Source: Caulobacter sp. NIBR2454
Lineage (GTDB): Bacteria; Pseudomonadota; Alphaproteobacteria; Caulobacterales; Caulobacteraceae
Direction: 5' to 3'
DNA length: 64,000 nucleotides
Assembly (NCBI RefSeq): GCF_027474405.1
Contig: NZ_CP114871.1
Span: 3,109,001 to 3,173,000, forward strand
Shown here: positions 45,006 to 55,542 of the stretch, piece after piece
Layout: each line of letters opens with the position of its first letter
How positions within the stretch are numbered: position 1 is the stretch's first letter
Notes under the pieces: generated by a model
Databases searched by the model: none
What the model was told of the DNA's origin: nothing
What the model saw: the letters and a program-made list of their open reading frames with translations, nothing else
Program-made: the position numbers and the translations under genes

Positions 45006-46521
45006 ATTCCGCCGGGGTATCTAGCCCGGCGTTGGTCCGGGCGCGGGTCAGACGGGCCTTGACCTGGCCTTCGCGCAGGAAGGCGCCGGGGATCTCGGTC
45101 AGGTGGCGAAGGCCGGCCACGGGCGAGAGATTACGAACCACCTGCCTCGCCTGGGACAGAACCTCGGCGCGCATGCGGCGGCCGTCGATCTCGCCCTCCT
45201 CGCGCACCATGCTGAGACGGTGCAGGGCGTAGAGGCCCAGGATCGCGGCGATCAGGAAGAAGAAGTCCCAGTTGGACAGGCGCAGGGCCCGCACCACCAG
45301 CGAGCCGTCGGGGCTGGTCCAGCGCAGAGCCACTTCAAGCGCGCGCACCGAGAAGAAGTCGGCGAAAAGTCCGCCCAGCACCGGCGCCAGGCCAGCGGCG
45401 GCCGAGGACACCATGGCGCTGGCGGCGACATAGGCGGTGGCCGAACCCTTGGGCGAAAGCTTCAAGGCGATATTGGCGGTGGCCAGCGTCACCCCCGCCG
45501 AAGCGAGCCCCATCAGCAGGTGCAAACCGATCAGATAGGCGCTGGCCCAGGTGCGGTCGGAAATCTGCGAGGCGCCCACCATGCCGGCGATGCAGAGCAG
45601 GAAGATCGGTGTGGCGAAGCCCAACACCGACTTGTTGGAAAAGCGGTCCGACAACAGGCCCCAGGACCGCAAGGCCACCAGGTTGGCCAACTGGCTGACG
45701 ACGCTGAGGAGCACCACGAAGGTCATGGAGAAGCCCAGCTGGCGTACGAAGAACACCGTGAAGAACGGGGTCGCCAGGTTGGCCGCGAACTGCCAGCTGG
45801 CCAGATAGGCGATCAGGCGGCGGAAGTTGGCGTCACCGAACGGCGCACGCAGAAGGGCGAAGAAGTCCACCTTCTCCGGCGCGGCGGGCATGGGGGGCTC
45901 TGGCATGCGCGCCACGATCCAGGCGCTGATCATGCCGAACAGGCAGCCGATGATGTAGAGGCCAAAGAACGCCCAGCCGCGCATGTCCGAACCTCGCGGG
46001 GTGGCGTCCAGGACATAGGCGGCGGCGAGGCCGGCCACCATGCTGACCAGGGTGGCCCAGATGGTGCGCTTGGCGATGATCTCGCCCAGACGCTGCTCGG
46101 GCGCGAGATCACGGATCCAGGCGTTCCACGCGCAGCCGCCCACCGCGCCGGCGGCGCAGTAGACCAGTTGGGCCGCCAGTAGGGCGGCGAGCGACGGCCC
46201 GCCCGGGAAAAACGCCAGCACGGCCGTGCCGATCAGGGTGGCGCGACCCAGTACGGTGACGATGACGGCGATGCGCTTGCGGGTGCGAAGCCGCTCGATC
46301 AGCACCACGCTGGGGGCCTGCAACAGTTGGGTCCAGAACGGCAGGGCGGCGAGCAGGCCGATCACCGCGTTGGAGGCGCCAAGATAGAGGGCGAAGGCGG
46401 TCAGGATCACGCCGGACGTCATGGCGCCCGTCGTGTTCGAGAACGCCGACTCGACGACCATCTGACGCACGCCGCGTTCGCGCGCCTCCTCGGTCAGGTT
46501 CTCTTCGGGGGCCAGGAACAT
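45004..46521 (-). CDS. MFS transporter
   Basis: A 505-residue inner-membrane transporter with about eleven to twelve helices. The start MFLAPEENLTEEARERGVRQMVVESAFSNTTGAMTSGVILTAFALYLGASNAVIGLLAALP and the loop ERLRTRKRIAVI fit MFS proteins annotated only as such in alphaproteobacteria. The last 60 residues are a cytoplasmic tail rich in charged residues. Substrate unknown. The ATG at 46521 is the first sensible start: the open frame runs another 500 codons antisense to leuC and is a shadow. Divergent from the leuCD operon. Confidence 0.82.
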   Translation of the reverse strand: MFLAPEENLTEEARERGVRQMVVESAFSNTTGAMTSGVILTAFALYLGASNAVIGLLAALPFWTQLLQAPSVVLIERLRTRKRIAVIVTVLGRATLIGTAVLAFFPGGPSLAALLAAQLVYCAAGAVGGCAWNAWIRDLAPEQRLGEIIAKRTIWATLVSMVAGLAAAYVLDATPRGSDMRGWAFFGLYIIGCLFGMISAWIVARMPEPPMPAAPEKVDFFALLRAPFGDANFRRLIAYLASWQFAANLATPFFTVFFVRQLGFSMTFVVLLSVVSQLANLVALRSWGLLSDRFSNKSVLGFATPIFLLCIAGMVGASQISDRTWASAYLIGLHLLMGLASAGVTLATANIALKLSPKGSATAYVAASAMVSSAAAGLAPVLGGLFADFFSVRALEVALRWTSPDGSLVVRALRLSNWDFFFLIAAILGLYALHRLSMVREEGEIDGRRMRAEVLSQARQVVRNLSPVAGLRHLTEIPGAFLREGQVKARLTRARTNAGLDTPAE

Positions 46522-46545
46522 TCCGCTCAGGGTATCGAGGAATAC

Positions 46546-46646
46546 GGCTTCAAAAAGCCCCCGGGGCAAAGCTTGTTCCGCCCTAAGGGATTGCGAGCCC
46601 CGAAAGGGCAAAATGTTGCGTACACGCCGCGGTTCGGCGGCGTTTT
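46546..46646 (+). promoter_or_regulatory. leuC leader: alternative hairpins and terminator-like stem
   Basis: GGCTT-caaa-AAGCC (46546-46559) competes with AAGC (46555-46558) pairing to GCTT (46571-46574). Downstream, a perfect 7-base stem ACGCCGC / GCGGCGT (46624-46643, loop GGTTCG) runs into TTTT. No plus-strand gene lies just upstream, so this terminator would act on the leuC transcript itself, as an attenuator. No leucine-rich leader peptide with a start codon is seen. Confidence 0.5.
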
Positions 46647-46704
46647 GTGAAAGAAGCTGCTGGCGGAACTGGACGAAGGCGCGGCTGAGGCCTAAATCGC
46701 CGCC

Positions 46705-48129
46705 ATGTCCGGCAAAACCCTTTACGACAAGATCTGGGATGCGCACGTGGTCGCCGAGGATGGCGGCGAGGCGATCCTGTACATCGACCTGCACCTGATC
46801 CACGAGGTGACGACGCCCCAGGCCTTCGCCGGGCTTCGCACCGCCGGCCGCGCGGTGCGCCGTCCCGACCGCACCCTGGCCGTGGCCGACCACAACATCC
46901 CGACCGAGGGCCAGGACCTGGGCACGGCGGGCATCACCGATCCGGAAGCCAAGCTGCAGCTGGAGACCCTGGGCCGAAACACCGCCGCCGCCGGGATCGA
47001 GTATTTCGGCATGGGCGACATCCGCAACGGCATCGTCCACGTGGTCGGGCCCGAACAGGGCCGCACCCAGCCGGGCATGACCATCGTCTGCGGCGACAGC
47101 CACACCTCCACCCACGGCGCCTTCGGAGCCCTGGCGCACGGCATCGGCACGTCGGAGGTCGAGCACGTCCTGGCCACCCAGACCCTGCGCCAGAAGAAAT
47201 CCAAGAACATGCGGGTCACCTTCGTCGGCTCGCCCGCGCCTGGCGTCGGCGCCAAGGACTACGCCCTGGCCATGATCGGCCAGATCGGCACCGGTGGCGG
47301 CACCGGCTACGTCATCGAATATGCGGGCGAGGCCATCGCTGAGCTGTCGATGGAGGGCCGCATGACCCTGTGCAACATGACCATCGAGGGCGGCGCCCGC
47401 GCCGGCCTGGTGGCGCCGGACCAGACCACGTTCGAGTACCTGCGCGGCAAGCCGGCGACGCCCAAGGGCGCGGCCTTCGACATGGCCATGTCCTACTGGA
47501 AAACCTTCTTCACCGACGCGGACGCCAAGTTCGATCGCGAGGTGGTGGTCGACGTGGCCGCCCTGGTCCCGACCGTAACCTGGGGCACCAGCCCCGAGGA
47601 CGTGATCGCCGTGACCGACGTGGTGCCCGATCCGGCCGAGATCCCGGACGAGACCCGCCGCCTGTCGGCCCAGAAGGCGCTGGACTATATGGGCCTGACC
47701 GCCGGCCAGAAGATCACTGACGCCAAGGTCGACGTGGTGTTCATCGGCTCCTGCACCAACAGCCGCATCGAGGACCTGCGCGAGGCCGCCGGCGTCGTGC
47801 AGCACGCCTTCCTCCACGGCCGCATGGTGGCGCCGCATGTGCGGGCCATGGTGGTGCCAGGTTCGGGCCTGGTGCGCGAGCAGGCCGAGGCCGAGGGCCT
47901 GGACGCCATGTTCAAGGCCGCCGGCTTTGAATGGCGCGAACCGGGCTGTTCCATGTGCCTGGGCATGAACCCCGACAAGCTGACCCCGGGCCAGCGCTGC
48001 GCGTCCACCTCCAACCGCAACTTCGAGGGCCGGCAGGGACCCGGCGGGCGCACCCACCTGATGAGCCCGGCCATGGCCGCGGCGGCCGCCATCGCCGGCC
48101 ATATCGCTGACGTGCGGGAGTTCCTGTGA
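46705..48129 (+). CDS. leuC: 3-isopropylmalate dehydratase large subunit
   Basis: Aconitase-family [4Fe-4S] subunit, 474 residues, isomerising 2- to 3-isopropylmalate in leucine synthesis. [13 protein letters not shown] at the start, [30 protein letters not shown] near residue 131-160 and the cluster cysteines in [14 protein letters not shown] near 346 and [13 protein letters not shown] near 407-410. A TGA/ATG overlap couples it to leuD. The ribosome site is weak. Confidence 0.97.
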   Translation: MSGKTLYDKIWDAHVVAEDGGEAILYIDLHLIHEVTTPQAFAGLRTAGRAVRRPDRTLAVADHNIPTEGQDLGTAGITDPEAKLQLETLGRNTAAAGIEYFGMGDIRNGIVHVVGPEQGRTQPGMTIVCGDSHTSTHGAFGALAHGIGTSEVEHVLATQTLRQKKSKNMRVTFVGSPAPGVGAKDYALAMIGQIGTGGGTGYVIEYAGEAIAELSMEGRMTLCNMTIEGGARAGLVAPDQTTFEYLRGKPATPKGAAFDMAMSYWKTFFTDADAKFDREVVVDVAALVPTVTWGTSPEDVIAVTDVVPDPAEIPDETRRLSAQKALDYMGLTAGQKITDAKVDVVFIGSCTNSRIEDLREAAGVVQHAFLHGRMVAPHVRAMVVPGSGLVREQAEAEGLDAMFKAAGFEWREPGCSMCLGMNPDKLTPGQRCASTSNRNFEGRQGPGGRTHLMSPAMAAAAAIAGHIADVREFL

Positions 48130-48740
48130 TGCAAGCCTTCACCCGCCTCGACAGCCGCGCCGCGCCGCTGAACCAGACCAATGTCGACACCGACCAAATC
48201 ATCCCCGCCCGGTTCCTGAAGACCGTGGAGCGAGAGGGTCTGGGCAAGGGCCTGTTCCATGCCTTCCGCTACGACGAGAGCGGCGCCGAGCGGCCGGACT
48301 TCGTCCTCAACCGGCCGGAGTACAAGGGCGCTTCGGTCCTGATCGCCGGCGACAATTTCGGCTGCGGGTCGAGCCGCGAGCACGCCCCTTGGGCGCTGAT
48401 GGATTTTGGCATTCGCTGCGTGATCGCGCCCAGCTTCGCCGACATCTTCAACAACAACTGCTTCAACAACGGCCTGCTGCCGATCGTGCTGCCGGTCGAC
48501 CAGGTGAACGCCCTGATGGATGAGGCTAAGGGCGGCAACCACGTCTTCACCGTCGACCTGGAGGCCCAGACGGTCACCGCGCCGTCGGGCAAGGCCTACG
48601 TTTTCGAGATCGACCCGGGCCGCAAGGAGAAGCTGCTCAAGGGCCTGGACGCTATCGGCGAGACCCTGCAGCACGCGAGCGACATCGACGTCTATGAGAC
48701 CAAGCGCGCCATCGGCCAGCCCTGGCTGGAGCTGGCGTGA
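48129..48740 (+). CDS. leuD: 3-isopropylmalate dehydratase small subunit
   Basis: A 203-residue swivel subunit partnering Leu[18 protein letters not shown] near residue 18-34, [51 protein letters not shown] near 72-122. The ATG at 48129 shares its A with the leuC stop (TGATG); a GTG at 48126 is also in frame. The stop overlaps the next gene's GTG. Confidence 0.97.
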   Translation: MQAFTRLDSRAAPLNQTNVDTDQIIPARFLKTVEREGLGKGLFHAFRYDESGAERPDFVLNRPEYKGASVLIAGDNFGCGSSREHAPWALMDFGIRCVIAPSFADIFNNNCFNNGLLPIVLPVDQVNALMDEAKGGNHVFTVDLEAQTVTAPSGKAYVFEIDPGRKEKLLKGLDAIGETLQHASDIDVYETKRAIGQPWLELA

Positions 48741-49039
48741 CCGTCATCGTCGCCGGGACCTTTCGCGTCCCGCCCGCGAACCTGGAAGCCTTTCGTCCGC
48801 ACATGCTGACCATGCTGGCGGCCAGCCGGGCCGAGGACGGCTGCATCGAATATTCCTACGCCGAGGACGTGGCCGAGCCCGGCCTGATCCGGGTGTTCGA
48901 GGCATGGCGCGACCAGGCCGCCCTGGACGCCCACCTCGCCGCGCCGCATATCGCCCAATGGCGCGCGGCCTGGCCGCCGCACGGGGCGGGAGACCGCGCC
49001 CTGCGCGCCTATGACATCGCCCAAGACCGACAGACCTGA
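48737..49039 (+). CDS. ABM-fold putative quinol monooxygenase
   Basis: A 100-residue antibiotic biosynthesis monooxygenase (ABM) ferredoxin-like fold: [43 protein letters not shown], then [28 protein letters not shown]. YgiN-like members oxidise quinols; others are haem degraders or of unknown function. It starts with GTG at 48737 overlapping the leuD stop (GTGA) and ends 11 bases before leuB, so it is fully embedded in the leu operon. A role in leucine metabolism is not known. Confidence 0.85.
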   Translation: MTVIVAGTFRVPPANLEAFRPHMLTMLAASRAEDGCIEYSYAEDVAEPGLIRVFEAWRDQAALDAHLAAPHIAQWRAAWPPHGAGDRALRAYDIAQDRQT

Positions 49040-49050
49040 AGGACCGACCC

Positions 49051-50103
49051 ATGGCCACTCTTTTGCTTCTTCCCGGCGACGGCATCGGTCCCGAGGTCTG
49101 CGCCCAAGTCCGCCGCGTGGCGGCCGCGCTCACCCCTGACCTGACGGTCGAGGAAAAGATCTATGGCGGCGCCAGCTATGACGCGCACGGCACGCCCCTG
49201 ACCGAGGACACGCTCAACGCCGCCCTGGCCGCCGACGCGGTCCTGATGGGCGCGGTGGGCGGGCCGCAGTGGGCCGACGCTCCGCGTGACAAGCGCCCGG
49301 AAGCCGGGCTGCTGGCCCTGCGCAAGGCCATGAACGTCTATGGCAATCTGCGCCCAGCCTATTGCTTCGACGCCCTGGCTGACGCCTCCAGCCTCAAGCG
49401 CGAGCTGGTGGCGGGGCTGGACCTGATCTTCGTGCGCGAACTGGTGGGCGGGGTCTATTTTGGCCAGCCGCGCGGCATCGAGGATCTGGGGAACGGCCAG
49501 AAGCGCGGCCTCGACACCCAGGTCTACACCACCGCCGAGATCGAGCGCGTGGGCCGCATGGCCTTCGAGATCGCCCGCGGCCGCCGCAACAAGGTCCACT
49601 CGGCCGAAAAGTCGAACGTCATGGAGAGCGGCCTGCTGTGGAAGCAGGTGATCACCGACCTGCACAAGCGCGAGTACGCCGACGTCGAGCTGGAGCACAT
49701 CCTGGCCGACAACTGCGCCATGCAGTTGGTGCGCGCGCCCAAGCAGTTCGATGTGATCGTCACCGACAACCTGTTCGGCGACATCCTGTCGGACGCGGCG
49801 GCCATGCTGACAGGCTCGCTGGGCATGCTGCCGTCGGCGGCCCTCGGTGATCCGGGCAAGCCAGGCCTGTACGAGCCGATCCATGGTTCGGCGCCGGACA
49901 TCGCTGGCAAGGGTCTGGCCAATCCGCTGGCGGCGATCCTGTCCTTCGAGATGGCCCTGCGCTGGTCCCTGAACCGCCCCGCCGACGCCGACCGCCTGGT
50001 CGCCGCGGTCAAGGCGGCCCTGGACAACGGCGCCCGCACCCGCGACCTGGGCGGGCAACTGACCACCGCGCAGATGGGCGACGCGGTCCTGGCGGCGCTT
50101 TAG
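49051..50103 (+). CDS. leuB: 3-isopropylmalate dehydrogenase
   Basis: A 350-residue NAD-dependent enzyme giving 2-ketoisocaproate in leucine synthesis. [18 protein letters not shown] at the start, [20 protein letters not shown] near residue 88-107, [19 protein letters not shown] near 127-145, [15 protein letters not shown] near 189 and [25 protein letters not shown] near 271-295 are the substrate and cofactor sites. AAGGA is 7 bases before the ATG. It overlaps the convergent amidohydrolase by 4 bases. Confidence 0.97.
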   Translation: MATLLLLPGDGIGPEVCAQVRRVAAALTPDLTVEEKIYGGASYDAHGTPLTEDTLNAALAADAVLMGAVGGPQWADAPRDKRPEAGLLALRKAMNVYGNLRPAYCFDALADASSLKRELVAGLDLIFVRELVGGVYFGQPRGIEDLGNGQKRGLDTQVYTTAEIERVGRMAFEIARGRRNKVHSAEKSNVMESGLLWKQVITDLHKREYADVELEHILADNCAMQLVRAPKQFDVIVTDNLFGDILSDAAAMLTGSLGMLPSAALGDPGKPGLYEPIHGSAPDIAGKGLANPLAAILSFEMALRWSLNRPADADRLVAAVKAALDNGARTRDLGGQLTTAQMGDAVLAAL

Positions 50104-52115
50104 AGGGCCGGCGCGACGCCGATCTCGGCCAGCAGGACGCGGGGGTCGTAGATCGCGCCGTCCTTCATCACGAGTTCGACCTTGCGCACATCGGTCATCC
50201 GCTGGTCGGGCGCGCCGTCGATGAGGACCATGTCGGCCAGCCTGCCGGGCGTGATCGAGCCAAGCTCCGCCTCGCGGCCGGCGACCCGGGCCGAGCCCAG
50301 GGTGGCCATGTACAGAACGTCCAGGGGCGCGATCCCGGCCTCGGTATAGAGCTCCAGCTCCCGCTGATAGGCGAACCCTGGCGTGGTGTCGGTGCCGGGC
50401 ACGAGGGGTACGCCGGCGTCGTGCAGCGCCTTCAGCAAGGCCTGCATGTGTTTGTAGGATACGGCGTTGCGACGCGCCTCCTCGTCGGTCTTGGCCAGGC
50501 CCGCGGCGAAGGAGCCCCTGCGGACCACGGGCGGCAGACGATTCACCACGGCGGCCAGGTTCGGATCGGCCTTTCCCGCGCGGCCGAGCAGGTGGTTCTC
50601 GTAGAGCGAAAAGGTTGGATCGACGACAGCGCCCTTGGCTTTGAGGAAGGCGATGAACTCGGTCACCTGCGGAGAGGTCATGTCGATCTCCCAGGCATGC
50701 TCGGCGATAGCGGTGATGCGGGTGATGCCATTGGTCTTGGCGTTGATCTCTGGCCGCATGAAGTTCAAGGCGGCGAAGTTGAGGTGATGGACCTCGTCAT
50801 AGCCGTCCTCCACCGCCTGTCGCATGGTCATGCCGGCCGGCACGTGGCCGCTCAGCCGCAGGCCAAGGCGACGGCATTCTTCGGCCGCCACCGGGATGAG
50901 CTTGGGGTCTAGCGACGAGTAGAGCTTGATCTGGCGATAGCCCTGGGCGGCGTAGCTTCGGATCGCGGCGCGCATCTCGTCCGGCGTGCTGACCAGCACC
51001 TTGATCGGGCCGGCCAAAGGCCCGGGACCGTCGATGAAGCCGGCCGGCTCGATGCGCGGCCCAACCATGGCTCCGCTCTCGAAGTTGCGGCGACGTTCGG
51101 TGAGCTCCGCCAGATTGTTGGCCAGATCGCGAACGGACGTGACGCCAGCCGCCATATGCATGAGGCCCTGGGTGTTGGAGCTGACATGCACGTGCATGTC
51201 CCACAGTCCGGGCAGCAGGGTCTTTCCCGCACCCTCGATGATCTGAGCGCCGTCGGGGACGGGGACCGAACCATCAGGACCGACCGACAGAATGCGGTTG
51301 CCGCGCACCACGACGGTCGAGCCAGGCCGCATGACACGCGCCTGGGCGTCGAACAGCGCCACATTGCGGAACACCACCGGGCCCGCGGGCTTGCGCGTCA
51401 GGGCGGCGGTGCGTTGCAGGTCGCGCTCATTGAGGCTTTGGATCTGAAGGCGGAGCAGCAGTTTGGCTTCGTCTTCGACGCCCTTTCGGACCGTGGCGGA
51501 CCAGTCGCTGCCGGACAGCAGCAACTCTCCCCGGCCGTCCAGCCAGATCGGTTGGGCGCCAAAGCCAAGCCCGGTGACGGCGTAGAGGTTGGCCCGGTGG
51601 GCGACGCCCGCGACCATCACCTGACGCTCCAGCAGCGGCTCGATCCTGGCCCGGCCGGCCGGCAGCAGATCCAGCTCGCGGTTCGGCGCCTTCAGCAGGG
51701 CGCGGGCCAGCATCGCCAGGTGTTCGGGGTTGCTCTCGCTGGGCCAGTAGAAGCCTGTCCTGGCGACAGAGCCGCTATCGCCGGCCGCCTTCCAGGTGGC
51801 GGTTCCTCCAGCGCGGTCGAAGCGCTCGTCCACCGCCAACTTGTAATAGTCGACGCCGGTCACGCTGAGGCTGACCGGCGACAGGTCGGCGCCCATGGAG
51901 ATCACCGACGTGACCGACGGTCCACGTCCCCGGTCGTTGAAGCTGTAGGCGATCTCTCGGCCGCGCGCCGTGGCGGTGACCGCCATCTCGCCGCTGAGCT
52001 GACCCGAGGTCAGAACCACATAGGCCGTCGTCGGCTCGGCGATCGCCAGGACCGGCCAGGCGATCAAGGCCGCGATCGCGGATAGGCATGCGCGCAAGCC
52101 GGCTCTGGATTTCAC
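50100..52115 (-). CDS. Exported amidohydrolase with N-terminal beta domain
   Basis: A 671-residue protein: Sec signal [26 protein letters not shown], then about 230 residues of beta-rich sequence of unknown role, then a metal-dependent amidohydrolase domain. Metal motif WDMHVHVSS near residue 322, HVPAGM near 437, HHLNFA near 455 and [14 protein letters not shown] near 571 with the final aspartate; ends with the barrel cap [10 protein letters not shown]. Substrate unknown (peptidase/imidazolonepropionase-like). The GTG start at 52115 has a near-perfect AGGGGAG at 7-8 bases; the ATG at 52136 lies upstream of that site. Likely controlled by the divergent LytTR gene. Confidence 0.88.
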   Translation of the reverse strand: MKSRAGLRACLSAIAALIAWPVLAIAEPTTAYVVLTSGQLSGEMAVTATARGREIAYSFNDRGRGPSVTSVISMGADLSPVSLSVTGVDYYKLAVDERFDRAGGTATWKAAGDSGSVARTGFYWPSESNPEHLAMLARALLKAPNRELDLLPAGRARIEPLLERQVMVAGVAHRANLYAVTGLGFGAQPIWLDGRGELLLSGSDWSATVRKGVEDEAKLLLRLQIQSLNERDLQRTAALTRKPAGPVVFRNVALFDAQARVMRPGSTVVVRGNRILSVGPDGSVPVPDGAQIIEGAGKTLLPGLWDMHVHVSSNTQGLMHMAAGVTSVRDLANNLAELTERRRNFESGAMVGPRIEPAGFIDGPGPLAGPIKVLVSTPDEMRAAIRSYAAQGYRQIKLYSSLDPKLIPVAAEECRRLGLRLSGHVPAGMTMRQAVEDGYDEVHHLNFAALNFMRPEINAKTNGITRITAIAEHAWEIDMTSPQVTEFIAFLKAKGAVVDPTFSLYENHLLGRAGKADPNLAAVVNRLPPVVRRGSFAAGLAKTDEEARRNAVSYKHMQALLKALHDAGVPLVPGTDTTPGFAYQRELELYTEAGIAPLDVLYMATLGSARVAGREAELGSITPGRLADMVLIDGAPDQRMTDVRKVELVMKDGAIYDPRVLLAEIGVAPAL

Positions 52116-52169
52116 AGCTGTTTCTCCCCTCGACATCCGCGCTTTCCTGACGGCCCGGCAGCGGCGATC

Positions 52170-53066
52170 ATGAGCGTGCGCGCATGCTGGGCGAGGACGC
52201 TGCGGCGAATGGTCATGGACGAGCGGCAGGAGGTCGAACAGGTGCGGACGGCGCTTTTCAGAACAGGGGAACCGGGCGAGCTGCGTCTGGACCGGCGTCA
52301 ATGGACGCTGCTTGTTCTCGCCGCCGCCAGCCTCTGGGTGATCGTCTACGGGCTGATCAATCTCAGCTGGTTCACGCCCTCGGCCCCCTATCCCGCTGAG
52401 CGCGCCGCGAGGCGACTGCTGACCTGCGCGGCGGGGTTTGGCCTGTGCATGACCATGGTCCCTTGGATGATGAAGGCAGCGCTGGCGCCCATCCGCCAAC
52501 GCATCCTGATCGCCGTCGTGGCCAGCCTGGCGGCCTATGGGCTGCACCTGGCGACACGGCTGGCGGCGTTCCATCTGATCTGGCCGCTATGGGGCCCGCT
52601 GAGCGGCCACGTGGTCATCAAGGCTCTGCAGGGAGCCGGCTGGATGTTCCCCCTGTGGGCGGTGATCTGTCTGGCGGTGTTCGCCGAGATGCGCAGGGTG
52701 CAAAGCACGGCTCCGCGCCGAAGCCCCGAGGACCCGGCGGCCCACCTGTGGTTTCAGGATGGGGGCCGGCGTTTCCGCGTCGATCTCAACGACCTGACTC
52801 TGGTCGCGGCGGAAGGCGACTATGTGCGGCTGCATACCAGCGAGAAGCAGCACCTGGTTCGCGGCCGTTTGAAGGACCTGGCCGCCACCCTGCCCGCTGA
52901 ACAGTTCATGCGGGTCCATCGCTCGTCCATCGTGCGGCTCGACGCGGTTCAGACGCTGGAGCGGGCTGGTTCGGTTTGGCGGATACGCCTGCGCGACGGT
53001 CATGAGACCCTGGTCAGCCGTCCGATGGGCAAGGCGGTGCGTGAGCGCATAGACGTTGCTAGCTAG
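52170..53066 (+). CDS. Membrane-anchored LytTR DNA-binding regulator
   Basis: A 298-residue protein with about four hydrophobic helices (near residues 45-175) and a C-terminal LytTR domain (about 190-295): FRVDLNDLTLVAAEGDYVRLHTSEKQHLVRGRLKDLAATLPAEQFMRVHRSSIVRLDAVQTLERAGSVW. Such single-chain sensors bind DNA at tandem direct repeats. Start unsettled: ATG at 52170, 52209 or 52215 are in frame with no clear ribosome site. Divergent from the amidohydrolase across only 54 bases, so control of that gene is plausible. Confidence 0.85.
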   Translation: MSVRACWARTLRRMVMDERQEVEQVRTALFRTGEPGELRLDRRQWTLLVLAAASLWVIVYGLINLSWFTPSAPYPAERAARRLLTCAAGFGLCMTMVPWMMKAALAPIRQRILIAVVASLAAYGLHLATRLAAFHLIWPLWGPLSGHVVIKALQGAGWMFPLWAVICLAVFAEMRRVQSTAPRRSPEDPAAHLWFQDGGRRFRVDLNDLTLVAAEGDYVRLHTSEKQHLVRGRLKDLAATLPAEQFMRVHRSSIVRLDAVQTLERAGSVWRIRLRDGHETLVSRPMGKAVRERIDVAS

Positions 53067-53458
53067 GCCTCCACCGTCATCTGGGTCTGGGTGACGACGG
53101 CGACGAGCTTGCCGCCGTCCCCCTCGATCCGCGTGGTCCAGACGCTGGAGCGGCGGCCGATATGCAAAGGCGTGGATACCGCCGTCACCGTGGTCCCAGC
53201 CTTGGCCGAGGCGATGAAATTGGTCTTGCTCTCCAAGGTCGTGGTGCGCGCGCCTGAAGGCGTTGAGAGGAAGGCGCCGATGGCTCCCAGGCTGTCGGCC
53301 AGGGCCATCATCGCCCCGCCGTGCAGGATGCCGCCGGCCGTGCATACCTGTGGCGTCACCGCCAGGCGGCCCTCCACACGATCAGGCTGGGCGAGTAGGA
53401 CCTCGACCCCCATCAGCTTGGCGAAGGGCAGCATGGCGATGTCGAGCGGCGCGGTCAT
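53063..53458 (-). CDS. PaaI-family hotdog thioesterase
   Basis: A 131-residue acyl-CoA thioesterase of the PaaI/YdiI group. GGILHGGAMMALADSLGAIGAFL (near residue 42-64) carries the HGG substrate loop and the catalytic aspartate region; TTLESKTNFIASAKAGTTVTAVSTPLHIGRRSSVWTTRI follows. Substrates range from phenylacetyl-CoA to aromatic acyl-CoA; not decidable here. Overlaps the LytTR gene by 4 bases at the 3' ends. Confidence 0.88.
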   Translation of the reverse strand: MTAPLDIAMLPFAKLMGVEVLLAQPDRVEGRLAVTPQVCTAGGILHGGAMMALADSLGAIGAFLSTPSGARTTTLESKTNFIASAKAGTTVTAVSTPLHIGRRSSVWTTRIEGDGGKLVAVVTQTQMTVEA

Positions 53459-53519
53459 TGAGCGTTTCCTTTGAGGTTTCGCCTATTGACCCGCGCCGTC
53501 CGTCACCCGGCAAGTGTAC

Positions 53520-54512
<993 letters not shown>

Positions 54513-54581
54513 GGGGGAGGCTCCTGCTTGGATGAGCCGACTATGCGCCGCGCGAGTTCGTGCGATAATCCGGGTAAGTTT

Positions 54582-54594
54582 GAACGACCCGTTC
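54582..54594. promoter_or_regulatory. Palindrome GAACG-ACC-CGTTC between AKR and LysR
   Basis: Perfect 5-base arms in the 95-base divergent region; a second, wider repeat GTGCGA (54560) / TCGCAC (54600) encloses it. Candidate operator for the adjacent LysR protein, low information content. Confidence 0.35.
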
Positions 54595-54607
54595 GGAATT
54601 TCGCACA

Positions 54608-55504
54608 ATGGCCGATCTCGACCTTGCCGATCTTGACGCCTTCGCCGCGGTGGCGCGGGCGCGCAGCTTTCGCGGGGCCGCGACCCTGCGCGGGGTGTCG
54701 GCCTCCAGCCTGAGCGAGGCGGTGCGGCGGCTGGAGGCGCGGCTGGACCTGCGCCTACTGAATCGCACCACCCGCAGCGTGACGCCGACGGAAGCGGGAG
54801 AACGGCTGCTGTCGCGCCTGGCGCCGGCGCTGGCCGAGGTGGCGGGGGCGGTGGAGGAGGCCAGCGCCCTGCACGACGCTGGGCCGGCGGGCACGCTGCG
54901 CCTCAACGCCCCCACGGCAGTGGCCCGTTACATCCTGCCGCCCATCGCCCTCCGCTTCATGGCCGCCTATCCGGGGGTGCGATTGGAGATCATCGCCCAA
55001 GACGACTTCATCGACGTGCTGGCGGCCGGCTACGACGCGGGCATCCGCTATGACGAGCGGATGCAGAAGGACATGATCGCCCTGCCCATCGGGCCGCGCG
55101 AGCAGAGGTTTGTCACTGTCGCGTCTCCCGCCTATCTGGCCGCGCATGGCGCGCCGCGTCATCCGCGCGAGCTTTTGGACCACGCCTGCATCCGCCACCG
55201 CTTCCTCAGCGGGGTGTCGCCGGCCTGGGAGTTCACCAACGGCGAGGAGACGATCCGCATCGCGCCGCAGGGGCCGCTGATCACCAACAGCCCAGAAATG
55301 CATTTCGCCGCTGTCGAGGCGGGCCTGGGGATCGCCTACCTGTTTGAGGACATGATCGCGCCGCAGCTGGCGTCGGGCGCCGTTGTGGAGGTACTGGCGG
55401 AATGGTCGGAGCGGTTCACCGGGCCGCGCCTGTACTACCATTCGCGCCGGCACATGCCGCCCGCTTTGAGGGCGTTCATCGACTTCATTCGGGCCGAGCG
55501 GTGA
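54608..55504 (+). CDS. LysR-family transcriptional regulator
   Basis: A 298-residue LTTR. DNA-binding domain: LADLDAFAAVARARSFRGAATLRGVSASSLSEAVRRLEARLDLRLLNRTTRSVTPTEAGERLLSRL (residues 5-70). Effector domain starts GTLRLNAPTAVARYILPPIALRFMAAYPGVRLEI (near 96) and has the DAGIRYDERMQKDMIALPIGP segment common in oxidoreductase regulators. It is divergent from the aldo/keto reductase, the likely target. Confidence 0.92.
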   Translation: MADLDLADLDAFAAVARARSFRGAATLRGVSASSLSEAVRRLEARLDLRLLNRTTRSVTPTEAGERLLSRLAPALAEVAGAVEEASALHDAGPAGTLRLNAPTAVARYILPPIALRFMAAYPGVRLEIIAQDDFIDVLAAGYDAGIRYDERMQKDMIALPIGPREQRFVTVASPAYLAAHGAPRHPRELLDHACIRHRFLSGVSPAWEFTNGEETIRIAPQGPLITNSPEMHFAAVEAGLGIAYLFEDMIAPQLASGAVVEVLAEWSERFTGPRLYYHSRRHMPPALRAFIDFIRAER

Positions 55505-55542
55505 GCCTTCACGAATCCGGCGATCGAGGTTAAGAACAGAGC

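Noticed and set aside
46508..46594. Sigma-T promoter for the MFS gene (GGAAC-N17-CTTT on the minus strand)
   Set aside because: The -10 has the key G replaced and the site overlaps the leu leader hairpins; insufficient support.
46613..46798. Small ORF starting at 46613 as a leucine leader peptide
   Set aside because: Arginine/serine-rich, no leucine codon run, and it reads through the hairpin into leuC in another frame.
46522..48102. N-terminal extension of the MFS reading frame by over 500 codons
   Set aside because: Runs antisense to leuC, has no transporter-like helices, and a sensible ATG exists at 46521.
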